Position numbers and translations under genes: made by a program
Part shown: positions 1 through 12,954 of the stretch, one piece after another
Layout of the letters: each line of letters opens with the position of its first letter
How positions within the stretch are numbered: the stretch's first letter is position 1
DNA from: Talpa occidentalis
Lineage: Eukaryota > Chordata > Mammalia > Eulipotyphla > Talpidae
NCBI RefSeq assembly: GCF_014898055.3
Contig: NW_023601104.1
Location: 82,195,106 to 82,259,105, forward strand
Direction: 5' to 3'
Length of the DNA: 64,000 nucleotides
Notes under the pieces: model-generated
Told to the model about the DNA's origin: nothing
Seen by the model: only the letters and a program-made list of their open reading frames with translations
Database searches by the model: none

Positions 1-260
1 TTTTTAAGATTTATTTATGTATGTATACAAGAACTGGGGTGTAGGCCAGAAGTGTGGGGAGTGAGAGGATTCACAAAAGACAGAGTGGGGGGCAGAAGAA
101 TTTGACAGAAATACTCTGCTGAGGCGAGCAGTGGGCGAGACAGAAGAGGTCTGCTGCACCATGTAGGTAGCTCCCTGGCCGGATGGGAATCGAACTCTTG
201 CAGTGGCTGCAGATAGCTTAATAGTGCTGTGCTTAACCCCTTGCACCACTAGGGAAGCCC
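1..260 (-). mobile_element. tRNA-derived SINE, type II head, minus strand
   Basis: Reading the minus strand gives the SINE head (GGGCTTCCCTAGTGGTGC), a diverged RNA polymerase III box B (GTTCGATTCC), the shared body (CAGCAGACCTCT, CCACTCTGTCT) and an AATAAATCTT tail. The window begins inside the A/T tail, so the left flank and any TSD cannot be seen. SINE copies have no coding function; each is a retroposed RNA polymerase III transcript. Confidence 0.93.
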
Positions 261-299
261 CATGCCTACCTTTTAAACAGCCTTAAGATAGAACTCCTA

Positions 300-600
300 G
301 GGCCTCCCCGGTGGTGCAGTGGTTGAGCGCTGGGTTGCGAAGCTGCCCGCAGCCACTGCGGCATCGGTTCGATCCCCGGCTGCTCCCCGGCCACAGGAAG
401 AGGGTCCCACATGGTGCGCAGACCTCTCCTGCCGCCCGCTGCTCCCCTCAGCAGTGTACTTCGGTCCTTCTACCTGCTCTGCTCCCCGCTCTGGCTCTGG
501 TGAATTTTCTCACCCTCCCATGCTTCTGACTGTACCCAGTGCATGTATAAACAAAAAACAAACAAATAAATAAATAAAACATGCCTCTATTAAAAAAAAA
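300..600 (+). mobile_element. tRNA-derived SINE, type I head, with perfect TSD
   Basis: This is a full-length copy with the type I head (GCGCTGGGTTGCGAAGCTGC), box B GGTTCGATCCCC, the body and a long A-rich tail. A perfect 15-bp duplication (AAGATAGAACTCCTA) sits at 285-299 and 601-615 and fixes the insertion edges. The head keeps several CpGs and differs from the common type II copies, so it probably represents a distinct and relatively young subfamily. Confidence 0.96.
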
Positions 601-615
601 AAGATAGAACTCCTA

Positions 616-2598
616 AATGGTATTAATTTAAGTCACTAATTCAAAAGTTACTTCTAATTCTCCAAAATTTACAAAAATTCATCAGAAATGAAAGATATCA
701 AATGACAAATATATCTTACCTCTACATTTTACTTTCCAAATAGACCATCTAAAGACATCATTTTTCATTTTGCTATAGAAATTTATTACCTACCGATACA
801 AAACAAATTGTTCCAAATGTAGCATCCTAAAAAGCTTAAAAAATAAATATATTTTTAAAAAATCTCAGTTTCTGTAGTGAGGAATCATCACATTTCCATT
901 TAGACGGTTCTGGTTCAAGTTCTGTCCTGGGACAGCAATCATGGTGGGTAGGTGTCCGCCAAGTTTGCAGGTGTCCGCCAAGTTTGCAGACATACCTGCA
1001 TCTCAAGGGTCAGTTTCTAAACTCACACACACAGCTGTTGATGGGGTGATCTTGCTTTCTTGTCATACAGACCTTTTGATGACCTGATACAACCTGCTAG
1101 TTCTGCTAGCCCATCAGTCATTATGGTCCAATAATGATCTGTTCTACCTCCATATGGGCAACCTATCTGAATTAGCTTGCCCTAGCCAGCTGGTTTCCTT
1201 AAAAAACAAAACCAACCAACCAAACAAACAAAACCAGTGTTCTCACTGCTGGCAAACTGTTGAAGTCAGTATGCTCAAACCTCCCTTTACATTTTCTTAA
1301 GGCAAAGGGCAACATGGCAGATAGAGTGAAGGTCAAGGTCTAGGCAGGATTCTGGAGAAAGAGCCATCATTGGAATAAAAAAGTTACCTATCTTTGTCAC
1401 ATCCCTTTGTCAAACCACACTATAGATCTAAGCAAAGAACATCAACAGTGAAAACAGAAATAAATGGAAACCCCTTAGTCTCAAGAGCTCTAGGTATTTA
1501 AGAAAAGAGAAAGAAACATCTTTGGAAGATCAAGTTAAATTCCTTTGGACATTTTCAATGTTTGGCTTTGAATCCCAATAATCAGTGAAGAATATTAGTA
1601 TATGATTCCTGTGAGCCTTCGGTGAATGCCTCTTTTTAAGGATTTAGTTTTTCTTTCACTGCATTTTAGTAATCACTCATGCGGCTATGAAAATCGGATA
1701 ATGGCCCACAATACATCCTGACATGAAAAAGAATGCAAGGGGAAATAAAGCAAGAAACCACAACACGCAGACATTATCAATTCAGGCTCAATCAGGCTTC
1801 GCAGGTGGAATCAGTCTTAATTCAAAGGGCCTCTCCTCAGAGATGGAGGCAAGTGATACTTTTCTTTGTGGCCTTTCAGAGCTTTTCATTCCACACAATC
1901 ATAGCATACACCACGTTTGAAAGCTGAGCTTTCGGAAATATGTAACAGGACGTTGAAATGAGAAGAGGGAAGAGGCAGAAAGACGTTTTTACTGAAAAGC
2001 ATATTGTAGAGCTCAGCTTAAAATTGGACACTTGCCTTTGATAGGTTTGCTTTTAAAATAGGAAATTGATTTCCAGTTAACCAACTGAAAGAAAAATGCA
2101 CAGCTATACTCTCACTCTTAATTCTGCAGGCAGTCCTTCCTGCCTAACTGACTTTCCCTGTAAAGGCATTTGAATTCTTTGCAAATAGAAAGTGCATAAG
2201 GTTTAGGCATGCTGCGTCCTGAGCTGTTCATTCTAAATTTATGTGGCTGTACCTTCTGTTTTCCCCAGGAATGGAAAAAGAACAGTCCATGCCGTTCAGA
2301 GGGAACCCACGTGCAGGCTGGGCAGCTCTTTGAAATGTGACAACGTGTAATAAGTGAATTACATTCTAGTATATAAAATGTGACACATGTGAATTAATTA
2401 CTGATACTAACTTGATTTACATTAAATTGCCAGTGATTTGTCATTTTAAATTATCTATGAAAAAATTATTTTGGTTTATGATCCATTTCAAATGAGGAAC
2501 TTTAAGTAGGCAAGATAGTGCTGTGGGATGGAAATACCCAAGGGCTGTGTGGTTGTTTTTTACTCATCCTGCCACCGTCAGCTCCATGGTCAATGGGA
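616..2598. other. Unique AT-rich non-coding stretch
   Basis: I recognise no gene here. The only frames are two overlapping ones of about 65 codons near 1723-1927, without a known motif. A perfect 19-bp tandem duplication lies at 952-989. A pyrimidine tract ending in CCCCAG near 2269 looks like a splice acceptor, but no open, supported exon follows it. Confidence 0.6.
952..989 (+). repeat. 19-bp perfect tandem duplication
   Basis: The 19-mer GTGTCCGCCAAGTTTGCAG occurs twice back to back (952-970 and 971-989) with no mismatch. Perfect identity in otherwise unique sequence suggests a recent slippage or duplication event. Confidence 0.95.
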
Positions 2599-2614
2599 CA
2601 ATGTCTTTCTTCTT

Positions 2615-2896
2615 TTTTTTTTAAGATTTATTTTATTTATTTGAGCATATAAGACCTGGGGTGTAGGCCAGAGATGTGTGTTGAGTGGGGGGCACTGAGA
2701 GGATTAACCGGAGACAGAGTAGAGAGCAGAACAGGCAGATTGACTGAAATACACTGCTGAGGGGAGCAGCAGGCAAGACAGGAGAGGTCTGCTGCACCAT
2801 GTGGGTAGCTCCCTGGCCAGGGATTGGACTCGTGCTGCAATGGCTGCTGATAGCTTCGTAGTGCTGAGACTCAAACCCTGTGCCACCTGGGAGGCC
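2615..2896 (-). mobile_element. tRNA-derived SINE, type II, minus strand
   Basis: The T-rich start, the reverse complement of the SINE body and the inverted head (CACCTGGGAGGCCC) are all present. A 16-bp TSD (CAATGTCTTTCTTCTT) brackets it at 2599-2614 and 2897-2912. Confidence 0.95.
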
Positions 2897-2921
2897 CAAT
2901 GTCTTTCTTCTTAATTATCTC

Positions 2922-2985
2922 AGTGCCTCAATAGTGCCTGAAACACAGTAGGCCCTAAAAATAATATTTATTGAGTGAGTGGTGG
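2922..2985 (+). repeat. L2/MIR-type 3' tail fragment
   Basis: The text GTGCCTGAAACACAGTAGG, followed by a run resembling 'AATATTTATTGAGTGAGTG', matches the conserved 3' tail of mammalian L2/MIR elements. The fragment is short and old. L2 and MIR tails are hard to tell apart at this length. Confidence 0.55.
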
Positions 2986-3904
2986 TATAAATAGTATGTG
3001 ATAGCTGATATTTTCTTTTCAAGGCTTTTATTTCTAAAACAGTAAAAATAAAGTAAAACAATGCTTGTTCTAGAAAATAACATCTAACCCCAATAACCAT
3101 AAATTATAGGGATGGGAGGTCAGCTCATTCAATGAAATTCTAATGATATTTAAAGAGACAGTTATCTTTACACAGTTTAAACATCATATGTTACAGGAAA
3201 TTCATTACCTCATGAGGAAGCCTCACACCATATTTGGTTAAATTTTCTCGTAGCAATATTTCCTTTATATTGAGCTCCAATAAAGCCATGTAACACATAC
3301 CACTGTTCTTGCCTTTGGGGGAGTGTACCTAACAACATTATACACAACTCTTCCTGTTATCAGGAATATGGTGGAAGAATATTCCCCTGCACCCTGAAAA
3401 AGAGATTAAACAATTTGTGTGCCTTCAAATTCATGACTCCACCATCTCAACATGAGACTTCCCAAAATTACAGGAGCAAGGAATGAGAAAATAGTTTATT
3501 TTTTGCAGTGGGAATTAAATTGCATGTCTCAAGAATGATTTAAGTAACTTTGTTCTACAGCCCATTGTCTTAAGTTGTCCCATCCTCTATTCAACCCAGA
3601 GCTACTAGGACCTATGTGTTCAGATGAGCATTTCCTGGAATAGTTTGACTTCCAGGCAGAGGGTGCTACTTATCTCCAAATAGCGTCAGGAGCTCAAAAG
3701 ACTGTGATAACAGCATGTGGCGAAGGTATAAGGAGGGAGTAAGCAAGGAAACAAACAAATGAAATAAGTTAAAAAAAAAAAGTTCTTTTCTTTTTCTTTC
3801 TCCTGTCTTCCATTTGTCTTGTAATCATTTCTGCTGACAAGAACCAACAGTGATCTACCTCTTTAGCTGTTGAGCCAAATACATGTATACACACACACAC
3901 AGTA

Positions 3905-3941
<37 letters not shown>

Positions 3942-4849
3942 TCCTACATATATTTTATTTTATACCACAAAATAAAAATTATTTCCTCGGCAATTATTTT
4001 TGAACAGATGGAGATTTTCTCTTTTTCTCTCTGTACAGGTTAGAAACAAAATTACAAAATGAGTCAATTTATGTTTTAGTTCAGACACACAGTTGCTTGA
4101 ATACTTTTTAACCTAAACATGAATTTATGTAGATAACATCACCAAACAACTATTCATATATAAAATAACAAGCAAAAAAGCTGAAATAGGAAAATTAATG
4201 TTTTATATATGTTAATCAATGAGGCATCCTCTACAATTCCTGTGACAACTCCAGTGTGTAGATGCATATAGTTGCTATAATCTTTATATTTCCATCAATT
4301 CTGTGGCTCACATGAGGCGAGAGATTCTTTTTTTCAATATTCAATCTTTGCTTCCTTTGTTCTAAACCAACACATTTACTTGTTTAAGTTATTTACTTGA
4401 TGAAACAGCCAAACTATCAGTCCTAGAATATCTAAATCTCCTATGGAATATTTTTTATTGGGTTGTTATTGTTTTCAACTAACTTTTATTACTAAGATAA
4501 CTTTCACTACTAAGAGACACCCTAGAGAATTCCCTGGGTTCTCGACACAGGTTTCCCTGACCACACAGTATAATACAAGTCACTTTCCTCTTGGTAAAGA
4601 GTCCACGCCCCAGCCAACTCAATAACCTTATTGAGACACTAGCATGAGAAACTCAAAATTACCAGGTGACAACCTCACCTTTCAACTCAAAGGATCTGTT
4701 ATATCCCTGCTGTCAGCTTTCTGCCATTAAGAACTGAGAGTCCAACTGATAGAGTCCCAGGTTTCCAGAAAAGAAAATCAAACTTTACAAGTGGATTATT
4801 GTGAGTTTTTCCCCAGACAGCCAAGGAATTCTCCAATTCTCAGTAGTTA
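2986..4849. other. Unique AT-rich non-coding stretch with a microsatellite
   Basis: No gene or clear element is seen apart from the dinucleotide repeat at 3887-3939. The right part (about 4500-4849) may already belong to the ancient LTR annotated next, but its left limit is not clear. A 60-codon frame at 4443-4625 has no recognisable motif. Confidence 0.55.
3887..3939. repeat. Compound (AC)n-(AT)n microsatellite
   Basis: A short AC run ends at 3900. After a short spacer, about 31 bases of uninterrupted AT repeat run to 3939. Confidence 0.95.
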
Positions 4850-5866
4850 CTGACCCTGTAGCCTACAATTTACCTCAATTCTGACACTATGTTCCTGGAG
4901 GTTGTGTCAGATCCCATGGATTAGGGCACAGTCCTACAAGACTGTCTCTGCTCCCAGAAACGCCACATGACAATCAGAAGTCTAGACTGTCACTTGTGCG
5001 TCCAGTCGACTGACTGTAGGTGGGAGTTCCCATGACACTTTCTGTGGATTCAATTAATTTGATAGACTAGCTCAAAGAACTCAGAAATAGGGCCTCCCGG
5101 GTGGCGCAGCGGTTGAACGCTGGGTTGCGAAGCTGCCCGCAGCCTCTGCAGCACCGGTTGGATCCCTGGCCACATGAGGGTCCCACATGGCGCGCAGACC
5201 TCTCCTGCCGCCCGCTGCTCCCCTCAGCAGTGTACTTCAGTCCTTCTGCCTGCTCTGCTCCCCACTCTGGCTATGGTGAATTCTCTCACCCTCCCGTGCT
5301 TCTGACTGTACCCAGTGCTTGTATAAATAAACAAACAAACAAATAAATAAATAAATAACTCTTTAAAAAAAAAGAACTCAGAAATATTTCATTTCCTAGA
5401 TTACTAGTTTATTATAAAATGATATAATTCAAGAACAGCTGGTGGAGGAAATGCATAGGCCAGCACGTGTGGAAAGGGTTACAGAGCTTCCATAATCTCG
5501 GGATGTACCAATCAAACCCAAGTCTGTGGGTTTGTATGGAGGCCCCATTATATAAGTGTGTTGGACATTAGCAACTGATTGAACCTCCAGCCTTTCTCTG
5601 TCCCTGGAGATCAGGGGGTGGTACTAAAGGTTCCAACCCTCTAATCTCAGGGTTATTTCCGGGAAATCTTCCCCCTGTCCTTAGGTGATACCCCCAAGTC
5701 ATCTCATTTGCACAAAGTCAGGTACAGTTATAAAATGGGATTATAATAAATATTAACACCTTCAATGCTCTCACCCTTTAGGAAGTCCCAAGGATTTTAG
5801 GAGCTGTGTGTCTGGAATAGACAAAGACCAAGTATATATTTATTTTAAATCACAATACTACAATTA
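4850..5866 (+). mobile_element. Ancient mammalian LTR (possibly ERVL, MER21-like), split by a SINE
   Basis: The segments GATCCCATGGATTAGGGCAC, CAAAGAACTCAGAAA, GGGGGTGGTACTAAAGGTTC and the terminal AAATCACAATACTACA recall a diverged LTR found across placental mammals, in plus orientation and ending in CA near 5866. The SINE at 5090-5370 is inserted in it. I see no retroviral coding region beside it, so it looks like a solo LTR. The family name is from memory and the left edge is approximate (it may start near 4500). Confidence 0.45.
5090..5370 (+). mobile_element. tRNA-derived SINE, type I head, perfect TSD
   Basis: This copy has the type I head (GCTGGGTTGCGAAGCTGCCC), the body with the CTTCTGACTGTACCCAGTGC end typical of this subtype, and a TAAATAAATAAATAA tail. 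The perfect 16-bp TSD AAAGAACTCAGAAATA lies at 5074-5089 and 5371-5386. It inserted into the older LTR, which dates it as the younger of the two. Confidence 0.96.
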
Positions 5867-6308
5867 TTATATATAGGAGAGAGAAGCCACTTGCTCCTAC
5901 TTCTACCCCTTGCTTCTTCTTGTAAATCCTGGCCTGAGAAACACAGCACTATTAGATGGTTAGCTTATTCAAACCATGTACCTTATTCTTTAAAATGTTA
6001 CACTGACATTTTAGGGTTATCCCCACTAGCACTGAATGTGAGTCTTCAGTCGGTTGCATCCCCATTGTGTCAGGTCATCCGCTTCGAGTGATGGGGCTCA
6101 TGGTAATACCAGCAAATTCTGTGGATATGAGCCTATTGTCATGCTTCGTTGTTGAGGTGGTTCCTTTGTGAGAAGCAAAGTTGTGAAGAATATCAGATGA
6201 TGAGCAAAATATTATATAAGTGTACAGGCTGGTAGAAAAATTGTAGGCAAAGAAGGCAAATGCATATCCAAAATATGTGTCTTTTCTAGTAAAGAAGAGA
6301 ATTAGTTG
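5867..6308. other. Unique non-coding stretch
   Basis: Nothing recognisable. A 66-codon frame at 5891-6091 starts within the interval but shows no domain or signal I know. Confidence 0.5.
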
Positions 6309-6580
6309 GGGCCTCCCTGATGGTGCAGGGGTTAGAGTCTCAAGGCTATCAAGCTATCGCCAGCCACTGCAGCACGGGTTCGATCCCCAGCCAGGGAGCT
6401 GACCCTCATGTGACAGCAGACCAATCCTGTCCCCCCTATTGCCCCCCACTCAGCAATGTATTTCAGTAGATCGGCCTGTGCTTCTCCCCACTGTCTCTGG
6501 TGAATCCTTTCACCCTGACACCTCTGGACTACACCCCAGCTGTTGGATGCATAAATAAATAAAAAAAAAGAAAAGAAAAG
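6309..6580 (+). mobile_element. tRNA-derived SINE, type II, diverged
   Basis: Head GGCCTCCCTGATGGTGCAGG, box B GGTTCGATCCCC, body and GCATAAATAAATAA tail are present. Several body substitutions suggest an older copy. A convincing TSD is not seen (at best AAAGAAG on both sides). Confidence 0.92.
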
Positions 6581-9500
6581 AAGTTCTGATCTCTATGATG
6601 AAAGAATCCAGCAATCAGCCTGCCACTGAGGCTGACTTGTCCCACACAGGGACTGAAGCCATCAGAGCAGCCTCAATGTTAGTCTTCTATGGTCAGGTGA
6701 GCCAGTAAATAAATGAAACTTGAGAAAGGCAAGTTAATGTTTCTGACCCTATAACATTAATCTTTATTATTCTCTTACTGCTATATTGAGTAATTTTTAT
6801 GTCTTAATTCTATAAAAACAATTTCATTGAACATATTTTTAATGGACATTTAATTTGTTTTCTAAAGCATGATTTCTTTGTAATAGTGAGTAATTTTGAA
6901 GGTAGAGTTCAATTCAAACGAGTTTTATCTTTGAGTAAAATAAAAAACAAGCTCTTATCATCTGGGTTTTAAAAGAAACAATAGTACTGATCCTCTTAAT
7001 TATTGATGGCTTTGTGCCTTTACCTCTTATAATTTTATTACTTTATTGAATGGGGTTTGCAATTTTTATTCTGTCTCACCCCTTTCATTAGAAACACTAT
7101 GACTGAGGTTAACTAAAGTAGCTTCGGGCTGTACTAGGCAAAGTTGAATTGACTTTGCACAGTTTGACTCCTTCAAGTATTTGGATAATTAGCTATAAAC
7201 AGCTAGTCCCTGGAGCTTGTGGTCCACCAGGCTATTTTTAAAGGTATTCGTGTGTCAAGAACACCATGGGGCATAGCCCATGCTTGCCTGTACCATTTTG
7301 TGTTTTCCCAAGTTTTCAAAATAAATTTCAAATCTATCTCCCATAGAAAAACTTCCTTCAGAAACTTCCACTACTCTTGGAATTTTTGTGGCCCTTAAAT
7401 ATAACTAATCTAGAATCGTTTATATATCTAATGACTTTGTTTTGTTTTTCTTCTCTGCTACTGTGATTATATTGATATTATCCCTACCACCAGTCTTCCT
7501 AATTCTCATTTATTTATCCATTTGGTCCTTTATTATATTGCGAGATCTCAAATGCAGGGCTTTGGCTAAATTAAAGTGGTATTGCAGCAAAGACTATAAC
7601 TTTCAAAATCAGTCATGTTTTAGTGTATATTCTCATGTATATTATGTCAGATGAGTAAATATTTGTCAAAAGAAATAAATCTTTAGTGACAGACTGTCAT
7701 ATATTAGCATTCTGCATGTGGAAGGGGTCTCTCCTAAAGGGAGGCCTCTCAGGAATTGATCACAACAGATTTACTGCTAATTGTTCATATAATTAAGAGA
7801 CTTCACTGTTGTCACTCATGTTTGACCTTTCTACTTCCCTTCTTTTTCATTGTTCTCATTGCCTTGCACACACCTTTTGTTTCTTTTTCATATTAGGTAC
7901 TCATACACAATTCCTCAGTATGCAGTACCTTATATTGTTTCCCTAAGTACCATTTAATTTTAAAAATTGCACTGGTAGACATTATATTCTTCCCAACAGA
8001 TTTCCCAATTTCTCAAACAGAGAAGCAAACAGACAAAAATTTATTTTAGTGCATTACTTCATTCTAACAGTTGGGGGAAATAATAAAACATTATCAGGAC
8101 AATTCCAAGAAAAATGTTATCTGGAAATGAAGACTGCAAGATCTAGGATGTTAATTTGATAACAGAATAAAATTCCAGTGGGAGAGAAATTTCAGCTCAG
8201 ATTTTCAACTTATACCTTTGGGGTACTTATAAACAAATTATTTCTTATGTTTTTGATAGGATGGTCCCTGCCTAACATAATATGAGATGTCTGACCAAGA
8301 TGGTCCAGTAAAGGTGTTTCAGAGAAGGTTGAGAAGACTGTTACAGGTTTGGATTTTACAGCACATAACTGGCATTATGCCTATTCTTGCTATCTTATCC
8401 CTTCTCCCTATGACAACAATTATTTCAGGTAGACCTGGAAATTACATAAAAGGAATTCTGACAGTAGAGAATATAAGTCTATACCATGAATTTTCATATG
8501 GATGTTATTTCATGGAACATTTTATCATACACTGCTCTTTTTTTTTTTTTTTGCTATCTTATTTCAGCAATAAAGCTGTAAGCTGACTCATATGATAAAC
8601 TCAGTTTATATATCTTTTCATAGCTTCTTCTTTTCTCACCTACAATTTCTGAGTTGTTATGAATTGTTTTGTATTGTTCATGATGAAAAAAATGCATTTC
8701 AGTTAACTTTTGCCAGTCTAAGAATTATGTTACATTTTATTCATCAATCTATCTCCAAGGCCTATCAGGAATCTAATCCATTTTAGGTACTCAACATATG
8801 CTCTTTAAATGAAAGAGAAAATAAACATGTGGATGAGTAGAAGTACACTTGTATGAACATGTATGTCTAAGATTAGTACCTTTGTGAACTATCAAAGATA
8901 GTCATGAAAACAAATGCATGGTAGTGACAATTACAGACACCTTAACCTACTAGCAACTTGCAATGTTGAAACTGAATCTTGGTCTTCTTTGCCATCTGCC
9001 TTAAATATAGGCATGTGATGGTTTGATATTTATTTATGTAAATATATGGTTATATAGTTGGCCTTGGTATATTGAGATTAGCAAAGAGTAGGCAAAACTT
9101 AGGATTTTACCTTAAAAAAAAAGATAGACTGGATATAAGATAAATAGAAAAGACATGTCCATGAATAAATTGAAATTGGGGGGCAGTCAAGGAGTTGTCT
9201 CTGCTATGCATAGAGGCATAGACCTCGGCATCTCAGGGTGAATTATAGCAAGTAGGGGCAGACGTTATAATCAGCATTGACTGCCATAATATTGAGCTAA
9301 TGGCTTTGCTGCTATCATTAGAAATTTTTGTTCTAAATCACAGAGATTACTTTAATATTTAAGAGTATCTTTGTCACAGGGGACTGGTTACCCATCAGTG
9401 TCCTGGTCACAGTGATAACAGTAACAGAGTTCAATGATTCTTTATGAACTATTTTAAGATAATTTGCTCATCTTTTCAAATGTCTAAGAAATTTGTCTGT

Positions 9501-12274
9501 TTTATTACTCCTGACCCAAATATTAATAAGACCAAAATATTAACAGTAATTTTGGCTGCTTCATCTTCTAGGTGGCATACCCAGAATTGTCCTATGATCA
9601 GGAAAATCTACAACTTTGGAATACCCTCATGTAGTATTCAATGGATGCATAGAGACAATTTTATGCCAGTGAGCAGTACTATAAAATATAAATATAAAAT
9701 GATTTTCATATATACCAGCTATTTTCAGTTTTTCCTCATTTGTTTTTCTTCTATTTATATAGAGTTGTAATCTCCAACAAGCAGCACTGGCCTCCCACAT
9801 TATTTATTGTTTCAATATAGGGGACAATTACATATAATTAGCTGGATGACACTACTCGTTTGCTAGTGGAATTTGCTATGAATGCATTTGCTTCTTTGGG
9901 GAGTTGCTTTCTATTTCCTGCACCACTGCTCTGATGCTGTTTAGAGAGACCTATCTTTTTTTTCCTCCTTATTTATCGCTTCATTGGTCCGAGGCAGGAA
10001 GAAAGCATATGAAAATCAGTATGCAGCAGCCTGTGAATAACTACCACAGGAGGCAGGGGAAGCCTTGCATACCGATTAGAAAACACCCAAATAGGCACAA
10101 GGTAAGCTTGCAACATCATGTTGATATGTGGGTGAAGAAATCCAGCTGAATTTGTTGGTTTCTTGTGATATTTTATGGAAGCCATCAGTTGATGCCTTCA
10201 AAGACATAATTCATGTAGCATTTCATCCCTCCACCATTGATGTGTTCTGCATAATTTAATTTTCCAGATGGCTGAAGGTCACTACCTTGTTATGAAATCT
10301 TAAAATAATTAGCATTTTCCAAAAAGATGATTTTCTAAATTATATTGCTCTTTCTCTTGCCTTCTTAAACAGAGTTTATAGAACATAGTTGAATCTACAA
10401 TGAAATCCTCCGAAACACGACCATAAGCCAGGCTCTGTCCATAGGACAGATTCTTTCACCCACTGGAGCTTGAAGAATTAGGATAAATGAGTTGGTATTT
10501 CTGGAGTCCTGTCCATGTGGCACACTCCACTGATAGAAGGAAAGTTCTTTAAAATTAGAAAGTGCATGCCTTAGAGGTCTGCTGTTCAACCCAGTAATCT
10601 ACTTTCAGCCACAGCTGTCCATGTTGCCAGTCTACTTGTGCAAAGATTCCATCTTCTTGAACTTTCTCTCTTACTTATCTTGGTCTGATTTCTTCCATCT
10701 CAATATTCTACCTCTTTGGTTTCCATTAACCATAACTCTTTAAGATTGTGGTCATATTTATCCTTGACATCCTGGACTAACTTCCTAACTTAAATACAAT
10801 AATCTGTCACCTTACCTTCTCTGTAGAATGGGTCTCTAGTATACTTTAGAAGAGATTATACCATTTGCTTGTCGTTAGTACAGAGCAACTTACCATCTAT
10901 TTCATTTTACTTTGGTAACCAGATAGTTTTTTTTAAAAGATCACAAAGACTTTGCTCTAGTTCAGTTGTGTGTACTAAATCCCTTTCCTCTTTAGGACAT
11001 TAAATACTATTGATTTCACTTTTAGATTCATACAATATCATGTGTGGGGTTATTGGAAGACCTCATAGAAATTATTTAATTTAACATGTGAAGTTGTTAG
11101 TAGAGTCCTAGTTTTCAAGATGAGAAATAAATGCATTTTTCTGTCCTTTAATATAATATTTGTCTAAAAAAATGCATGATTCTTAATAATAGGGCTTGAT
11201 TCAAAGTCATGTCATAAAATATAATAAAATGTGAAAAGCATTATGGGAAGGAAAATAAACCAATGAAAAAGAATGACCTGGATTATATTGTAAAGGAATT
11301 TAAAAACAAAAATTACCCTTATTTTCTTAATGATTTCCCTTTTTAAATGTACCCCAGAAGCACTTGGTATTTTGATTTTGATTTTAACTTATTAGGAAAA
11401 TATTATTTTTCATTGTTAACTTCCTGCCTTTTCCTTCCCCTTTCTCTTCCAATGCACGGCCACCAAATCACTTCTCATGGGCATTGTTTAATTTCATTTT
11501 ATAAACAGACTCCACGCCTTTCCCTGGGTCAGAGGTCTTACCTTTAAGTCTGTCGCTGCCAAATGGAAGGAAGCATGGATACACAGGACGTGCCTTTACT
11601 TGTAATGAGATAACTCACATTTCTTGTGGTCTTAATGATAAACCTGCATAGTCCTTCAATACTAGTTATGAAGGACAGACCTTTATCTGAAATAAAGGCA
11701 AAGCAAAATATTCAATAATTCATTTCCTGTGCCCCTGAAGATCAGGGTGAAAACAGAAAGAAGTTAAACACTTTGTTCAATCATTTATTAAAATGGAAGT
11801 AGCATCCTGTGGCTACAGGGACATGGGGAGCCATTGCCATGTTCAATTTATTTTTAGCTGTTGTCAATAGTACATGAAAAAGACCCTGGTGTGCAGTCCC
11901 ATCCTGCTGACATCTCCACTAGGTAATTTACCTTTTGCTCCACTCTCTTTCCGGAAAACCCTCCAGTTATTTGTGAGATAAACAATAGGTATCTTTGCTT
12001 CAGTGAACTTTTCCTTGAGCTTAATGACCTGCTCTGCCTAGACTCAGCGTCCTCACTCCTATAAAAGGAAAATGTTATTATCAGCACCCCTTTGCCTGGC
12101 AATCGCTTCTCAATGCTCAGTTTATTTTAGCTGGGGGGTAATTCCATGCACTGGCTTCTCCGATTTCCCTTTCAGTGGATCACATCCGCATCCGAAAAGT
12201 TTTAGTTGAAACCAGTGTAGCAATGTGGATGAGCTCAGGGATTACAAAGTAAATGAGCCCCACATGAGCCAGAT
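6581..12274. other. 5.7-kb unique AT-rich stretch
   Basis: This is the longest nearly repeat-free interval. Frames of 99 codons (8287-8586) and 108 codons (9444-9770) show no recognisable domain, and their composition is what AT-rich DNA produces by chance. A possible L2 tail is at about 8755-8815 (TTTTAGGTACTCAACATATG). No CpG island, RNA gene or exon could be supported. Confidence 0.5.
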
Positions 12275-12445
12275 GGATGACTGTGAACTGTTAACTTACC
12301 TGGCCTGAAACTAGTTCTGCTCTCTGAAAATGAGAAAAGTAATTATATTTACATGATATGATTTATAAGAGGGGGATTAAGAGAGAGAGTCTAAGAGATG
12401 ACATAGTGCTAATGCTTAGTAAATACTAAATATGAATTATCTTCA
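12275..12445 (+). mobile_element. MIR SINE fragment
   Basis: The order TGTGAACTGTTAACTTACCT, then GAAAATGAGAAAAGTAAT, then ATAGTGCTAATGCTTAGTAA follows the MIR core and tail (tRNA-derived CORE-SINE, active before the placental radiation). It is strongly diverged, as expected for MIR. Confidence 0.6.
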
Positions 12446-12652
12446 AGATTATTAATAATAAATATTAGTAATTTTAATCACTATTATAACAAGTATACTG
12501 ATTAGGGGATATTACCAAAATTAATCTTTCTACAATGTTTTTATTGTGTGAAATTGAAGGGAAAGAAACTAGAATATTATGCATAAGGATAGTTTGTATT
12601 TAGTTTTTTCACTTAAGTATAACATATTGAATATATTAAAGATGAAAGGAAG

Positions 12653-12921
12653 GGGTCTCCCTGGTGGTGCAAGGGGTTAAGACACAGCACTATGAAGCTA
12701 TCTGCAGTCACTGCAACACAAGTTCAATCCCCTGCCAGGGAGGTGACCCACACGGTGCAGCAGACCTCTCCTGACTCGCCCACTGCTCCCCTTCACAGTG
12801 TATTTCAGTAGATCTGCCTGTTCTGTGCCCTGCTCTGTCTCTGGTGAATCCTCTCACATCCCACACCTCTGGCCTGTATCCCAGTTCTTGTATGCATAAA
12901 TAAATAAAGCTTTAAAAAAAT
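12653..12921 (+). mobile_element. tRNA-derived SINE, type II, with TSD
   Basis: Head GGTCTCCCTGGTGGTGCAAG, box B-like AGTTCAATCCCC (one substitution), body and TAAATAAAGCTTT tail are present. A perfect 14-bp TSD, AAGATGAAAGGAAG, is at 12639-12652 and 12922-12935. Confidence 0.95.
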
Positions 12922-12954
12922 AAGATGAAAGGAAGTGTAACATGAATTTAAAAT

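Noticed and set aside
300..380. tRNA gene suggested by box A/box B text
   Set aside because: The cloverleaf is incomplete and the sequence continues into the SINE body; it is the head of a SINE, as in all other copies.
2255..2340. Splice-acceptor-like pyrimidine tract ending CCCCAG, and a possible exon
   Set aside because: No donor site or coding frame that I could support; such tracts are common by chance.
8287..9770. Frames of 99 and 108 codons in unique DNA
   Set aside because: No domain and no conserved motif; hydrophobic, AT-driven composition is expected in sequence of this kind. Conservation data would be needed to revive them.
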